64,000 nucleotides of DNA from Chitinophaga niabensis (GTDB taxonomy: Bacteria > Bacteroidota > Bacteroidia > Chitinophagales > Chitinophagaceae), in NCBI RefSeq assembly GCF_900129465.1, contig NZ_FSRA01000002.1, positions 992,001 through 1,056,000 on the forward strand, written 5' to 3'. This document shows positions 32,908 through 41,637 of the stretch, piece by piece. Made by a program: the position numbers and the translations under genes. How positions within the stretch are numbered: position 1 is the stretch's first letter; each line of letters starts with the position of its first letter. Below the pieces are notes generated by a model. That model did no database searches. It was not told the origin of the DNA and saw only the letters and a list, made by a program, of their open reading frames with translations.

Positions 32908-33585
32908 TCAGGATGCCTGGGCTTCCGAACCTTCCAATACCCGGCCAACGCGGCAGGTATGTTCATGGAAAGTAACCACACCCGTTTCCACATCATACAT
33001 GGCACCAATAATTCCCAGTTCACCACGGTCTATCATATCTGCGATGATCACACTCTGTTCAAGGATAGCCTGCACGGAACGTTCTGTATGAATATGGGTA
33101 ACAGCCTCCACGAATTCGTGATTGGAAGAAGTCCTGTTTTCTTTAATCGTTTTTTCCTGGAAAACAGCAGGACGGATCTTGCCCAGCAAACCGGTAAGGT
33201 TGCCCATTTCCACATGATCGCAGGCCCCTTTGATAGCGCCGCAACCAGTATGCCCCATTACCACAATGATCTTGGACCCGGCCACTTTACAGGCATATTC
33301 TAAACTTCCGAGCACATTCTCAGAAATAACGGCACCGGCCAAACGAATACTGAAGATGTCTCCCAATCCCTGGTCAAAGATCAGTTCAGCAGAGGTACGG
33401 GAATCCATGCAGCTCACGATAGCAGCAAAGGGCCACTGACCTTCCGCCGTTTGGTTCACTTGCTGCAAAAGGTTCCTGTTTATACGAAGGTTGCTTACAA
33501 ACCTGGTATTGCCTTCACGAAGAAGTTCTAATGCTGTTGACGGCGTGAGGCTGCTTTGAGTAAGATATGTGTGTGCTTTCATCAT
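32908..33585 (-). CDS. Beta-class carbonic anhydrase
   Basis: This zinc enzyme (about 225 aa) interconverts CO2 and bicarbonate. Zinc ligands and the catalytic dyad are visible in 'VSCMDSRT' (Cys, Asp, Arg) and 'VVMGHTGCGA' (His, Cys). The 'ALELLREGNTRFV' and 'INRNLLQQVNQTAEGQWPFA' N-terminal parts match bacterial beta-CAs. The open frame begins at 33603, but two adjacent ATGs (33585, 33582) give the family-like N-terminus 'MKAHTYLTQ'. It lies downstream of the SulP transporter gene, which suggests joint bicarbonate handling. Confidence 0.93.
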   Translation of the reverse strand: MMKAHTYLTQSSLTPSTALELLREGNTRFVSNLRINRNLLQQVNQTAEGQWPFAAIVSCMDSRTSAELIFDQGLGDIFSIRLAGAVISENVLGSLEYACKVAGSKIIVVMGHTGCGAIKGACDHVEMGNLTGLLGKIRPAVFQEKTIKENRTSSNHEFVEAVTHIHTERSVQAILEQSVIIADMIDRGELGIIGAMYDVETGVVTFHEHTCRVGRVLEGSEAQAS

Positions 33586-33607
33586 TATAATATTTTTAAT
33601 CATTGAT

Positions 33608-35254
33608 TTAATTTGCGGATAATTCTTTCAGAAGGTCTTTGTGTGTGCCATTGGTAACAACGCTTACCGGCTTTTCTTTTTCAGGACTTTCCATAAAAAC
33701 ATGGTCCGTGTTATTGATCTTGTATGCTTCTTTGAACCCTTTAAGCACAACTTTTATTTTGTTCTGAGGAGCTTTGATCTGTGTGAATTCCCGGATGATC
33801 TCCAGTACATCCTGATCTATATAAGCGGTCCTGCTGGCATCGATCACTACTGTAGAGTTCTCCGGTAATTTATCCAGTGTTAAGAGGATGTTTGCCTTGT
33901 TAAGGAAACTCACTTCCTGCGCCAGTTCCAGGCGGATCAGGTCTCCCGTGCGGTATTTCTCTTTATGGAAGAAATAAGGGCTTTTCATATTTCCCCATAA
34001 CAGGAACAATACGCTTACTCCCAAACCTACACTAACACCAATCAGCAGGTCTGTGAACACGATCACCACAACGGTAACTGCAAAAGGTATCCATTGGTAC
34101 TTGCCCTTTTCAAACATCTTTTTGAACACAGATGGTTTGCAAAGTTTATACCCGGTAACCAGCAGCACCGCAGCCAGCGTAGCGTATGGGATCTTGTTTA
34201 GCAGAACAGGGATCAGGGCTGTACAAACCAGCAGCAATCCACCATGTATCATGGTCGATAATTTGGTGCGTCCGCCGGAATTGATGTTGGCGGAAGAACG
34301 AACGATCACGGAAGTAACAGGGATACCGCCTATCAGACCACTCACCATGTTACCAATACCCTGCGCTTTCAATTCGCGGTTAGGCGAAGAATAACGTTTC
34401 ATCGGGTCCAGTTTATCTGTTGCTTCCAGGTTCAGTAAGGTTTCTATAGAAGCCACCACCGCAATGGTTGCCGCTACCACCCATACTTTACTGTTAGCCA
34501 GTTCGCCAAAGTTGGGTAAGGTGAATTGTCCGAAGAAATCGTTGAAAGTTGCCGCCACAGGCAGGGTTACGAGGTGACTTTGCTCCAGGCCCAATACAGA
34601 ACCAGAGGAAATGAACAACTGGTTAATACCCACACCCGCCAGTACAGCTACCAGCGGAGCCGGTACCACACCTGCTTTCGGGATCTTGTTCCAATACAAC
34701 AGGATGGCAATGGAAACGATGGTGATGATCACTGCACCAAACTGAATGTGGTTCAGTGTACTTAATAAAGCCGTGAAGGAATTTTCCCCGTCCGTTTGGA
34801 TAAATGCCATGTCGCTGATCGTATCAGCATCATATCCAAATGCATGCGGTATTTGTTTGAGAATAATGATGATACCAATAGCGGTAAGCATTCCCGTAAT
34901 AACATTGGAGGGGAAGTAATTGGCTACCGTTCCTGCTTTCACAAATCCCAGGACCAGCTGGAATGCACCGGCTAAAACAACCGCCAGCAGAAAGGTTTCA
35001 AAGTTGCCCAATGTAGTGATCGCACTCAGCACAATAGCAGTTAAACCTGCCGCCGGGCCACTCACACTCAGATGAGAACCACTAAAGAAGCCAACCACCA
35101 GACCACCAACGATACCTGCTATCATACCTGAAAACAGGGGAGCGCCGGAAGCCAGGGCAATACCAAGGCACAACGGAACGGCGATCAGGAAAACGACCAG
35201 CCCGGCCGATAGATCACCTTTAATATTCGAAAAAACAGCAGTCTTCTTGCTCAT
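33608..35254 (-). CDS. SulP family anion transporter with STAS domain
   Basis: The 548-aa inner-membrane transporter has about 12-14 hydrophobic segments and a C-terminal STAS domain (about residues 430-530, with 'STVVIDASRTAYIDQDVLEIIREF'). Typical SulP features are 'KGDLSAGLVVFLIAVPLCLGIALASG', 'SGPAAGLTAIVLSA', and 'GGIPVTSVIVRSSANINSGGRTKLSTMIHG'. SulP proteins carry sulfate, bicarbonate or other small anions; the following carbonic anhydrase gene favours bicarbonate. The two form a likely operon. Confidence 0.94.
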   Translation of the reverse strand: MSKKTAVFSNIKGDLSAGLVVFLIAVPLCLGIALASGAPLFSGMIAGIVGGLVVGFFSGSHLSVSGPAAGLTAIVLSAITTLGNFETFLLAVVLAGAFQLVLGFVKAGTVANYFPSNVITGMLTAIGIIIILKQIPHAFGYDADTISDMAFIQTDGENSFTALLSTLNHIQFGAVIITIVSIAILLYWNKIPKAGVVPAPLVAVLAGVGINQLFISSGSVLGLEQSHLVTLPVAATFNDFFGQFTLPNFGELANSKVWVVAATIAVVASIETLLNLEATDKLDPMKRYSSPNRELKAQGIGNMVSGLIGGIPVTSVIVRSSANINSGGRTKLSTMIHGGLLLVCTALIPVLLNKIPYATLAAVLLVTGYKLCKPSVFKKMFEKGKYQWIPFAVTVVVIVFTDLLIGVSVGLGVSVLFLLWGNMKSPYFFHKEKYRTGDLIRLELAQEVSFLNKANILLTLDKLPENSTVVIDASRTAYIDQDVLEIIREFTQIKAPQNKIKVVLKGFKEAYKINNTDHVFMESPEKEKPVSVVTNGTHKDLLKELSAN

Positions 35255-35490
35255 AGAAATCGTGATTTGATCAGATCGCTACGCACAATCCCCCATATAG
35301 GTTTTTCACTATTGAAGCCGGCATTCCGCACCACATATTGTTTCGCCTCAAAGGCAAGACAGTTGCGGTGACATAACGGAACCCCAAAACAACCAACAAT
35401 GATGCAGGATCAATGCGTGATCTGGTAGTAGTACAGAAAAAAATGAAATTGAAAATTGTGTGCTACGGTATAGCACACGAATGTTGAGAA

Positions 35491-35790
35491 TTAACCAAGA
35501 TGGTTTGGAGGAGGGGTTTGGATCTCCTGTATGGGACTGGCAGGAATATCCTCGTGATAACTATAAGACAACGTGCGGAGGAATAATTCAGGATTTAACT
35601 CTGTTTCCTCATCTGCATATCTGTGAAAATTGAGATCGTTAGGAGAAAGCTTTAATGTTTTAGACATACAGCCACCGTCCACATGCTCCTCTACAATTTG
35701 ATTGTTAAACAGTAATTTCCCCACTTGTGCAATGGGTAGCAGCTGAACACACATCAGGCAGACAAAAAATATACTGATTACTTTTTTCAA
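35491..35790 (-). CDS. Hypothetical small secreted protein
   Basis: The 99-aa product has a clear N-terminal signal ('MKKVISIFFVCLMCVQLLPIA', cleavage about residue 21) and a short mature part with no recognised domain. The mature protein is polar ('SPNDLNFHRYADEETELNPELF') with one cysteine ('HVDGGCMSK') and a proline-rich end ('IQTPPPNHLG'). A -7-like box, TATTTTTG at 35827-35820 on the minus strand, could be its promoter, but the -33 spacing is poor. It is alone between SulP and the PadR operon. Confidence 0.72.
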   Translation of the reverse strand: MKKVISIFFVCLMCVQLLPIAQVGKLLFNNQIVEEHVDGGCMSKTLKLSPNDLNFHRYADEETELNPELFLRTLSYSYHEDIPASPIQEIQTPPPNHLG

Positions 35791-36138
35791 AATGTTTATC
35801 GCGTCAATTTACGTTGAAGCAAAAATACTCCGCGAATTTCACAATTCATATTTTAACGGGTCAAAGAATTGTTAAATGCATCTTAATTAATTATAAACCC
35901 GGCACTTATAGTTATTAATAGCCCGTAAATAATTCATCCCGCCCAGGAACCGCTCATCACAATCCCCCATCATGGCTAAAATCACTAAACCCTAATAATC
36001 AATCATTTAAACTAAAACAGGTAATGTTCTAAGCAAGTTATTTTGCATTAAAGAGTATTTGGTATTGCATAGTAGTAAATAGTTCATATCTTTGTATCGT
36101 AAAGCTGATATATACCAATATTAAAAAGCGCACTTGCC
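35791..36138. other. Intergenic region between the secreted protein and the PadR operon
   Basis: About 350 AT-rich bases with no gene. It holds divergent regulatory sequence: the partial minus-strand box near 35820 and the clear plus-strand promoter at 36065-36094. Nothing else was recognised. Confidence 0.5.
36065..36094 (+). promoter_or_regulatory. Bacteroidota-type promoter of the PadR-PspC operon
   Basis: TTG (36065-36067), 19 bases, then TATCTTTG (36087-36094) match the consensus exactly. The PadR ATG is 44 bases downstream of the -7 box, giving a normal leader. The site is AT-rich and could be autoregulated by PadR. Confidence 0.75.
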
Positions 36139-36477
36139 ATGAATATAGACAACACGCAATCACAGATGAGAAAAGGGGTGCTGGAGTTCTGCATCCTCTC
36201 CATCATCAAGCAAGGCGAGGCTTATCCTTCAGACATTATCGAAAAAATGAAAGAAGCAAAGCTGGACATCCTGGAAGGAACTTTATACCCACTGTTGACT
36301 CGCCTGAAAAATGCGGAACTACTCACTTACCGCTGGGTGGAAAGCAGTTCAGGGCCACCACGGAAATATTTTTCCATGACAGAAAAAGGCGAGGCCTTTT
36401 ACCTCGACCTGGAAAACACATGGAACGAACTGGCCAATGCTGTACACAAGCTTACATTACCTCATTCCATCCAATAA
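36139..36477 (+). CDS. PadR family transcriptional regulator
   Basis: The 112-aa winged-helix regulator has 'MRKGVLEFCILSIIKQGEAYPSDIIEKM', 'EGTLYPLLTRLKNAELLTYRW', 'GPPRKYFSMTEKGEAFYLDLENTWNEL', the full PadR core. Such regulators bind palindromic ATGT-ACAT-type sites and respond to small molecules. It is the first gene of a two-gene operon with a PspC membrane protein 40 bases downstream, an arrangement often seen in Bacteroidota, and probably controls its own promoter. Confidence 0.94.
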   Translation: MNIDNTQSQMRKGVLEFCILSIIKQGEAYPSDIIEKMKEAKLDILEGTLYPLLTRLKNAELLTYRWVESSSGPPRKYFSMTEKGEAFYLDLENTWNELANAVHKLTLPHSIQ

Positions 36478-36517
36478 TATACATCCAAGACCTAAAACCT
36501 AAAATCAGAAATTAGAG

Positions 36518-38287
36518 ATGAAAAAGATTATCAACATAAACTTGTCCAGCCGCCTGATCCCCATAGAGGACAGTGCTTACGAGATCTTGCGGCAGTACCT
36601 GGATAGCCTTAAGCGCTATTTCTCGCAAGAGGAAGGTGCAGAGGAGATCGTTGGAGATATTGAAAGCCGCATCGCCGAAATCTTCCAGGATAAGATCCGC
36701 AAAGGCGCACATTGCATCACGGATGAAGATGTGCAGGCTATCAAAACCTCCATGGGTACGCCGGAACAATTTGCTGACGAACCTCTTAACAGTACGAAGG
36801 AGTCAAAAAACCACGCGACCAACGAAAGCTTCGCAGCTTACGCCCGTCCGCGGAAACGCTTCTATCGGGATCCGGATAGTAAAGTATTAGGTGGCGTATG
36901 TAGTGGTTTGGGTGCTTACTTTAATGTTGATCCGGTTGTTTTCCGTATCGTATTTGCCCTCATGGCCTTTGGCTGGGGTGGTGGTATCGTCCTTTATTTT
37001 ATCCTCTGGTTTGCAACTCCTGAAGCTGTAACAGCAGCTGAAAAGCTGGAAATGCGCGGAGAGCGGGTGGATCTCAATAATATTAAAGCAACGGTGCAGG
37101 AAGAAATGAACACCTTCCGCTCCCGCATGGAAAGGATGGGTGATGATGTCAGAAATTTTTCAGAGGGCCGCGGGAAACAGTTCGGTAGAGATGCCGGTAC
37201 TGCAATTGAAGGGTTTTTCAGGGGACTGGCAAATGTGATCGCATTTGTTGCAAAAGGGTTCTTCCTTTTCATCGCAGTCGTAATACTCTTTACAATAGTA
37301 GTTGGCCTGATCGCAGCAGCTGCTTTTTCCGCGGTCCTTTTCCCGATCAAAGACCTGGTTTTTGATAACGGAATGCAAAGCCTGCTCTTCTGGCCTGCGA
37401 TCTCCCTCCTCATTGGTATCCCCTTACTTTCACTGATCATGTTCCTCGTAAGGAAAATGACCGGAGTCAGGCAAACCAATAAGTACGCTGGTTATACTTT
37501 AGGGTTCTTCTGGATATTGGGAGTGGTATTCACCATCTGGATCGCCATTTCTTTGTCCCGCGACTTTAGCGCACCTAAGATCAGGGAATCTGAAAACTTT
37601 GCCCTGGCACAACCTTCTTCCGGAAAGCTGATCATTCAGAAGGAAGAAGACCTGCTGGATATGGACGATATGAACGTATTTGATGGTAACCTGCGGGTGG
37701 TTGATGATACCGCCATTATCGGAGACATCCGCATCAATGTAAAGAAAAGTAATACAGACAGTTTTGCCGTAGAAGTGGAAAGGGCTTCAAGAGGCCGTAC
37801 CGTAGCACAAGCTAAGATGCTGGCCCGTGAGATCCAGTTCCAACTGAAGCAGAAGGACTCTGTATTACTTATTCCTTCAGGTTTTTCCATCCCGCGCAAT
37901 TCCATCTACCGCAACCAGTCCGTAAGGGTAACCATTCTGGTGCCCGTAGGAAAGAACCTTAGGATTGATAAGGATGTATGGGACCACTACCGCTTTGACC
38001 GTAACTGGAGAAACGAATGGTGGGATAACTGGGACGATGAATGGAACAGCAAAGAACAGATCGATATAAAAATGAATGCAGATGGTTGGGAAAAGCGGGT
38101 GAAAGAAGAAGAGAAGAAAGAACGCTCCGTAAAGGATTCCCTTGAGCAGAACTATCAGTATAAAGGGCCTGATCAGCAGAGCACCACGCCTATAGAGGAC
38201 AGCAAGGAAAAGAATAAAGATTCCGCAAAGGATAAGGCAAGTGTGGCTATGAATTTCGTGAACTTCCTCTTCCAGGGCAGCTTTTAA
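36518..38287 (+). CDS. PspC domain membrane protein
   Basis: The 589-aa protein has a soluble N-terminal part (1-95, 'MKKIININLSSRLIPIEDSAYEIL') and a PspC domain at about 111-170 ('RDPDSKVLGGVCSGLGAYFNVDPVVFRIVFALMAF'). Several transmembrane segments follow (about 140-165, 240-275, 290-320, 335-360), then a C-terminal beta-rich part and a charged K/E/D tail. PspC proteins take part in envelope stress sensing. The start follows PadR by 40 bases. The charged end ('DQQSTTPIEDSKEKNKDSAKD') is low-complexity. Confidence 0.93.
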   Translation: MKKIININLSSRLIPIEDSAYEILRQYLDSLKRYFSQEEGAEEIVGDIESRIAEIFQDKIRKGAHCITDEDVQAIKTSMGTPEQFADEPLNSTKESKNHATNESFAAYARPRKRFYRDPDSKVLGGVCSGLGAYFNVDPVVFRIVFALMAFGWGGGIVLYFILWFATPEAVTAAEKLEMRGERVDLNNIKATVQEEMNTFRSRMERMGDDVRNFSEGRGKQFGRDAGTAIEGFFRGLANVIAFVAKGFFLFIAVVILFTIVVGLIAAAAFSAVLFPIKDLVFDNGMQSLLFWPAISLLIGIPLLSLIMFLVRKMTGVRQTNKYAGYTLGFFWILGVVFTIWIAISLSRDFSAPKIRESENFALAQPSSGKLIIQKEEDLLDMDDMNVFDGNLRVVDDTAIIGDIRINVKKSNTDSFAVEVERASRGRTVAQAKMLAREIQFQLKQKDSVLLIPSGFSIPRNSIYRNQSVRVTILVPVGKNLRIDKDVWDHYRFDRNWRNEWWDNWDDEWNSKEQIDIKMNADGWEKRVKEEEKKERSVKDSLEQNYQYKGPDQQSTTPIEDSKEKNKDSAKDKASVAMNFVNFLFQGSF

Positions 38288-38336
38288 CAATATTTGAAAA
38301 ATTCGTCACAATAAGTTTAGTTTCACAACAACGTAC

Positions 38337-38364
38337 AAAACCGCGGTGTCAACCGCGGTTTTTT
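38337..38364 (+). terminator. Terminator of the PadR-PspC operon
   Basis: The perfect stem AAAACCGCGGT / ACCGCGGTTTT with a 4-nt loop (GTCA) is followed by TTTT, 50 bases after the PspC stop. Confidence 0.85.
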
Positions 38365-38428
38365 CATGTATTTAGGTGGCATAACACGATTTTTCCCGAT
38401 CCGATCATCCCCATCCCCCGATTATTGC

Positions 38429-38436
38429 TAGTTTTG
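38429..38436 (+). promoter_or_regulatory. Possible -7 promoter element of feoB
   Basis: TAGTTTTG matches TAnnTTTG, 31 bases before the feoB ATG. No good TTG is found about 19 bases upstream, so the call is weak. A purine-rich AGGAGG (38451-38456) precedes the start and is an unusually good ribosome-binding site for this genome. Confidence 0.4.
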
Positions 38437-38467
38437 CATATTCTAAATTCAGGAGGATCAGATAAGG

Positions 38468-40594
38468 ATGAAGGCACCAATTAACATTGCACTGGTAGGT
38501 AATCCGAACAGTGGGAAAAGCTCGCTCTTTAATGCGCTTACAGGATTGAACCAGAAAGTGAGTAATTTTCCGGGGGTAACGGTTGATAAAAAGACCGGTA
38601 ACGCCCGTATTACACCTCAGCTGGATGCAACCATCATTGACCTGCCCGGTACCTATAGCCTTTATCCAAAAAGTGCAGATGAATTTGTGACCTATGATGT
38701 GCTGCTCAACCCCAAAGGGGAAGACCGGCCTAACATGATCCTCATTATTGCCGATGCCTCCAACCTCAAACGTAACCTCCTCTTCTGCTCCCAGATCATA
38801 GACCTGAAATTACCCGTGATCATTGGCCTCACCATGATGGACCTAGCCAAGAAAAAAGGCGTGGAAATAGATCTGGCCGGCCTCGAAAGAGAACTGGGCG
38901 TTCCCGTAGTAGCCATCAATCCCAGGAAGAACAAGGGACTGCCGCAACTAAAAAAGAACATAGAACTCATAGCACAGGAGAAGTTCGGCGCCCCCGCCAG
39001 GGATTTCATCGAAAATCAGGAACTCGCGCCCGCCGTGATAGCCGATGTGAAAAAGATCTTTCCCGTAACCAGCGACTATGGTGCTTTACACGTAGCCGTG
39101 AACTATGATGAACTGGAATTCCTGAACAAGGGCCAGCAGCAGCAGATAAAAGCGAGCATCCACACAAACGGATTCAATAAAACAAAGATACAGGCGGAAG
39201 AGATCATGCAGCGGTACAGCCGCATCAAGCATATCATGAATGTTACCGTAGTGGAAACCGATCCCCTGCAGCAACAACTCCAAACCGAGCGCATCGATAA
39301 CTTATTGCTGCATCGTTTCTGGGGATACCTTATTCTCCTGGCCGTACTTTTCCTGTTATTCCAAAGCATTTTCTGGCTGGCCTCCTACCCGATGGACCTT
39401 ATCGAAGCAGGATTTGGCAGCATCAGCGGTTGGTTCTCACAGATCCTCCCGGATAATAAAGTGAGCGATATCTTCATCAATGGGATCATTGCAGGCCTGG
39501 GCGGTATTGCCGTTTTCATCCCGCAGATCATGATCCTCTTTGGATTGATCACCATCCTGGAAGATACCGGGTACATGGCCCGGATCAGTTTTTTAACAGA
39601 CCGGCTCATGAGGCAGGTAGGCCTGAACGGAAAATCCGTGATGCCTCTGATCAGTGGCGTGGCTTGTGCCGTACCTGCTATTATGGCTGCCCGTAATATT
39701 GAGAATAAAAAGGAACGCCTCATCACCATCATGATCACTCCCCTGATGGCCTGTTCTGCAAGGTTGCCCATCTATACCATCATGATCGCTTTGGTAATAC
39801 CCAATAAAAATGTGCTGGGCTTCCTCAGTTTACAGGGCCTTGTAATGATGGGCCTCTATTTACTGGGTTTCTTTATGGCCATTGCTATTGCAGGGATCAT
39901 GAAGTGGTTCATCCGCATCCGAGAGAAGAGCTATTTCATCATGGAATTACCGGTTTACCGCGCCCCGCGCTGGAAGAATGTAGGCACCACCATGATTGAA
40001 AAGGCGAAGATCTTTGTAATGGATGCCGGTAAAGTGATCATGGTTATCTCCATCATCCTCTGGTTCCTGGCATCCTACGGACCCGGCAAACCCATGGAAG
40101 GCGTACATCAGAAGTATGAACAACTGATGGCTCAGACAACGGATTCTGCCCAACTCCAGGACCTGGACAAACAATTTCAATCCGAAAAACTGGCCAACTC
40201 TTATGCCGGTATATTGGGCCATGCCATTGAACCGGTTGTAAAGCCCCTGGGATTTGACTGGAAAATAGGCATTGCATTGATCACCTCTTTTGCCGCCCGC
40301 GAAGTTTTTGTGGGAACCATGGCAACCCTTTATAGTGTAGGAGAAACGGAAGACAGTGATGCTACCCTGCGGGAAAAAATGGCCGCCGCCACCAGGATAG
40401 ACGGAACTCCCGTATATACCCTTGCAACCGGTCTCTCGCTCATGATCTTCTATGCTTTTGCCATGCAGTGTATGAGTACACTCGCTATTGTGAAACGCGA
40501 AACCCGTTCCTGGAAATATCCCATCATTCAGTTCCTGTATATGACGGCACTGGCTTATGCCTGCAGTTGGCTCATTTATGTGATATTCAAATAA
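38468..40594 (+). CDS. feoB: Ferrous iron transport protein FeoB
   Basis: The 708-aa GTP-gated ferrous iron permease of the inner membrane has an N-terminal G domain with G1 'GNPNSGKSS' (11-19), G3 'DLPGTYSL' (from 58) and a G4-like 'TMMDLAKK'. A GDI-like helical region and the membrane domain follow, with 'FIPQIMILFGLITILEDTGYMARISFL', 'GLNGKSVMPLISGVACAVPAIMAAR' and 'LMACSARLPIYTIM', the Gate motifs of FeoB. No feoA gene is present on either side in the window. It ends 35 bases before the M28 peptidase gene. Confidence 0.97.
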   Translation: MKAPINIALVGNPNSGKSSLFNALTGLNQKVSNFPGVTVDKKTGNARITPQLDATIIDLPGTYSLYPKSADEFVTYDVLLNPKGEDRPNMILIIADASNLKRNLLFCSQIIDLKLPVIIGLTMMDLAKKKGVEIDLAGLERELGVPVVAINPRKNKGLPQLKKNIELIAQEKFGAPARDFIENQELAPAVIADVKKIFPVTSDYGALHVAVNYDELEFLNKGQQQQIKASIHTNGFNKTKIQAEEIMQRYSRIKHIMNVTVVETDPLQQQLQTERIDNLLLHRFWGYLILLAVLFLLFQSIFWLASYPMDLIEAGFGSISGWFSQILPDNKVSDIFINGIIAGLGGIAVFIPQIMILFGLITILEDTGYMARISFLTDRLMRQVGLNGKSVMPLISGVACAVPAIMAARNIENKKERLITIMITPLMACSARLPIYTIMIALVIPNKNVLGFLSLQGLVMMGLYLLGFFMAIAIAGIMKWFIRIREKSYFIMELPVYRAPRWKNVGTTMIEKAKIFVMDAGKVIMVISIILWFLASYGPGKPMEGVHQKYEQLMAQTTDSAQLQDLDKQFQSEKLANSYAGILGHAIEPVVKPLGFDWKIGIALITSFAAREVFVGTMATLYSVGETEDSDATLREKMAAATRIDGTPVYTLATGLSLMIFYAFAMQCMSTLAIVKRETRSWKYPIIQFLYMTALAYACSWLIYVIFK

Positions 40595-40629
40595 GCGGAA
40601 ACCGTTACATTTGGAGAAATACGCTTCGG

Positions 40630-41520
40630 ATGAAAAAACTATTCCCAATTGTTGGTTGCCTGATCGCGCTGTCTGCCTCCGCGCAGATCGATTCCTCTCA
40701 GCTCATGAAAGATGTGCAGACCCTTTCCGCAGATAAAATGGAGGGCCGTAAAACCGGGACCAAAGGGAACCGCCTTGCCCAGTTCTACCTGCTGGACCGC
40801 TTAAAGCAAGCCGGCCTGCAACAATTCAGCAACACTTACGAGCAGCCCTTTTATTTCACGCAGGGAGAGAAACGTATCATGGGTACTAACCTCTACGGCT
40901 ACATCAAGGGAAGCATCGATAGTTTTATTGTGATCTCTGCGCATTACGATCACATCGGCATCAAAAAGCCCCAATCCGGAACAGACAGTATTTACAATGG
41001 CGCAGACGATAATGCTTCCGGCATAGGAGGCCTTCTTGCCATGGTCAGCTATTTTTCTAAGAACCCACCGAAACATACATTGGTCTTTGCCGCATTCGAT
41101 GCAGAAGAAATGGGTTTACAGGGAGCAAAAGCCTTTGTGGCCAAACTACCAGTACCGGCTACACGCATCCTGATGAACATCAATATGGATATGATCAGTC
41201 ATAATGATAAGAATGAACTGTACGTATGCGGCACTGCTCATTACCCGCAGTTAAAACAGTTCGTAACAGCCGCCGCAGCCACCAGCCTGGTAAATCTCCC
41301 CATGGGCCACGACCGCCCGGAGGATAAAGACCAGAACTGGACCAACCAGAGCGATCATTATGAGTTTCATAAAAAGAAGATACCCTTCCTGTACTTCGGT
41401 GTAGAGGATCACCCGGATTATCACAGGGCATCCGATGAATTCAGTAAGATCAATCCTTCCTTTTATTACCAGGCAACAAAGAGCATATTGAGTGTAGTTC
41501 AGATCGTAGACAAGCAATAA
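40630..41520 (+). CDS. M28 family zinc aminopeptidase, secreted
   Basis: The 296-aa exported peptidase has a signal 'MKKLFPIVGCLIALSASA' and zinc-binding motifs of the M28 family: 'VISAHYDHIG' (His), 'YNGADDNASGIGGLL' (Asp), 'AAFDAEEMGLQGA' (catalytic Glu pair), 'NINMDMI' (Asp), and the closing His in 'EDHPDYHRASDE'. ATG 40630 was chosen because the signal peptide starts there; the open frame extends upstream into feoB. It may share the feoB transcript (35-bp gap). A strong terminator follows. Confidence 0.93.
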   Translation: MKKLFPIVGCLIALSASAQIDSSQLMKDVQTLSADKMEGRKTGTKGNRLAQFYLLDRLKQAGLQQFSNTYEQPFYFTQGEKRIMGTNLYGYIKGSIDSFIVISAHYDHIGIKKPQSGTDSIYNGADDNASGIGGLLAMVSYFSKNPPKHTLVFAAFDAEEMGLQGAKAFVAKLPVPATRILMNINMDMISHNDKNELYVCGTAHYPQLKQFVTAAAATSLVNLPMGHDRPEDKDQNWTNQSDHYEFHKKKIPFLYFGVEDHPDYHRASDEFSKINPSFYYQATKSILSVVQIVDKQ

Positions 41521-41550
41521 AAAAGCCGCATCAAACGATGCGGCTTTTTT
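41519..41550 (+). terminator. Terminator after the M28 peptidase gene
   Basis: The perfect stem AAAAAAGCCGCATC / GATGCGGCTTTTTT with loop AAAC begins at the last bases of the stop codon. Confidence 0.9.
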
Positions 41551-41601
41551 TATAAAATACGTGGGAATAAAAACAATCCCCGTTAAAAAGATAAAACCTC
41601 C

Positions 41602-41636
41602 CCTTTTAGAAAATGCCGCAGGCATTTTCTAAAAGG
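41602..41636. repeat. 16-bp perfect inverted repeat next to the S41 peptidase stop
   Basis: The left arm CCTTTTAGAAAATGCC (41602-41617) and right arm GGCATTTTCTAAAAGG (41621-41636) are exact complements with a 3-nt loop (GCA). The hairpin ends one base from the stop codon of the minus gene at 41638. It may end that transcript, but a T-run follows only after several bases. Confidence 0.8.
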
Positions 41637-41637
41637 A

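Noticed and set aside
35284..35970. Repeated 13-mer CACAATCCCCCAT at 35284-35296 and 35958-35970
   Set aside because: Pairs of identical 13-mers are expected by chance in 64 kb; no symmetry or third copy was noticed.
39947..40648. Open frame of 233 codons on the minus strand over the end of feoB
   Set aside because: FeoB and the M28 signal peptide explain the plus strand; no family features are seen in the antisense product.
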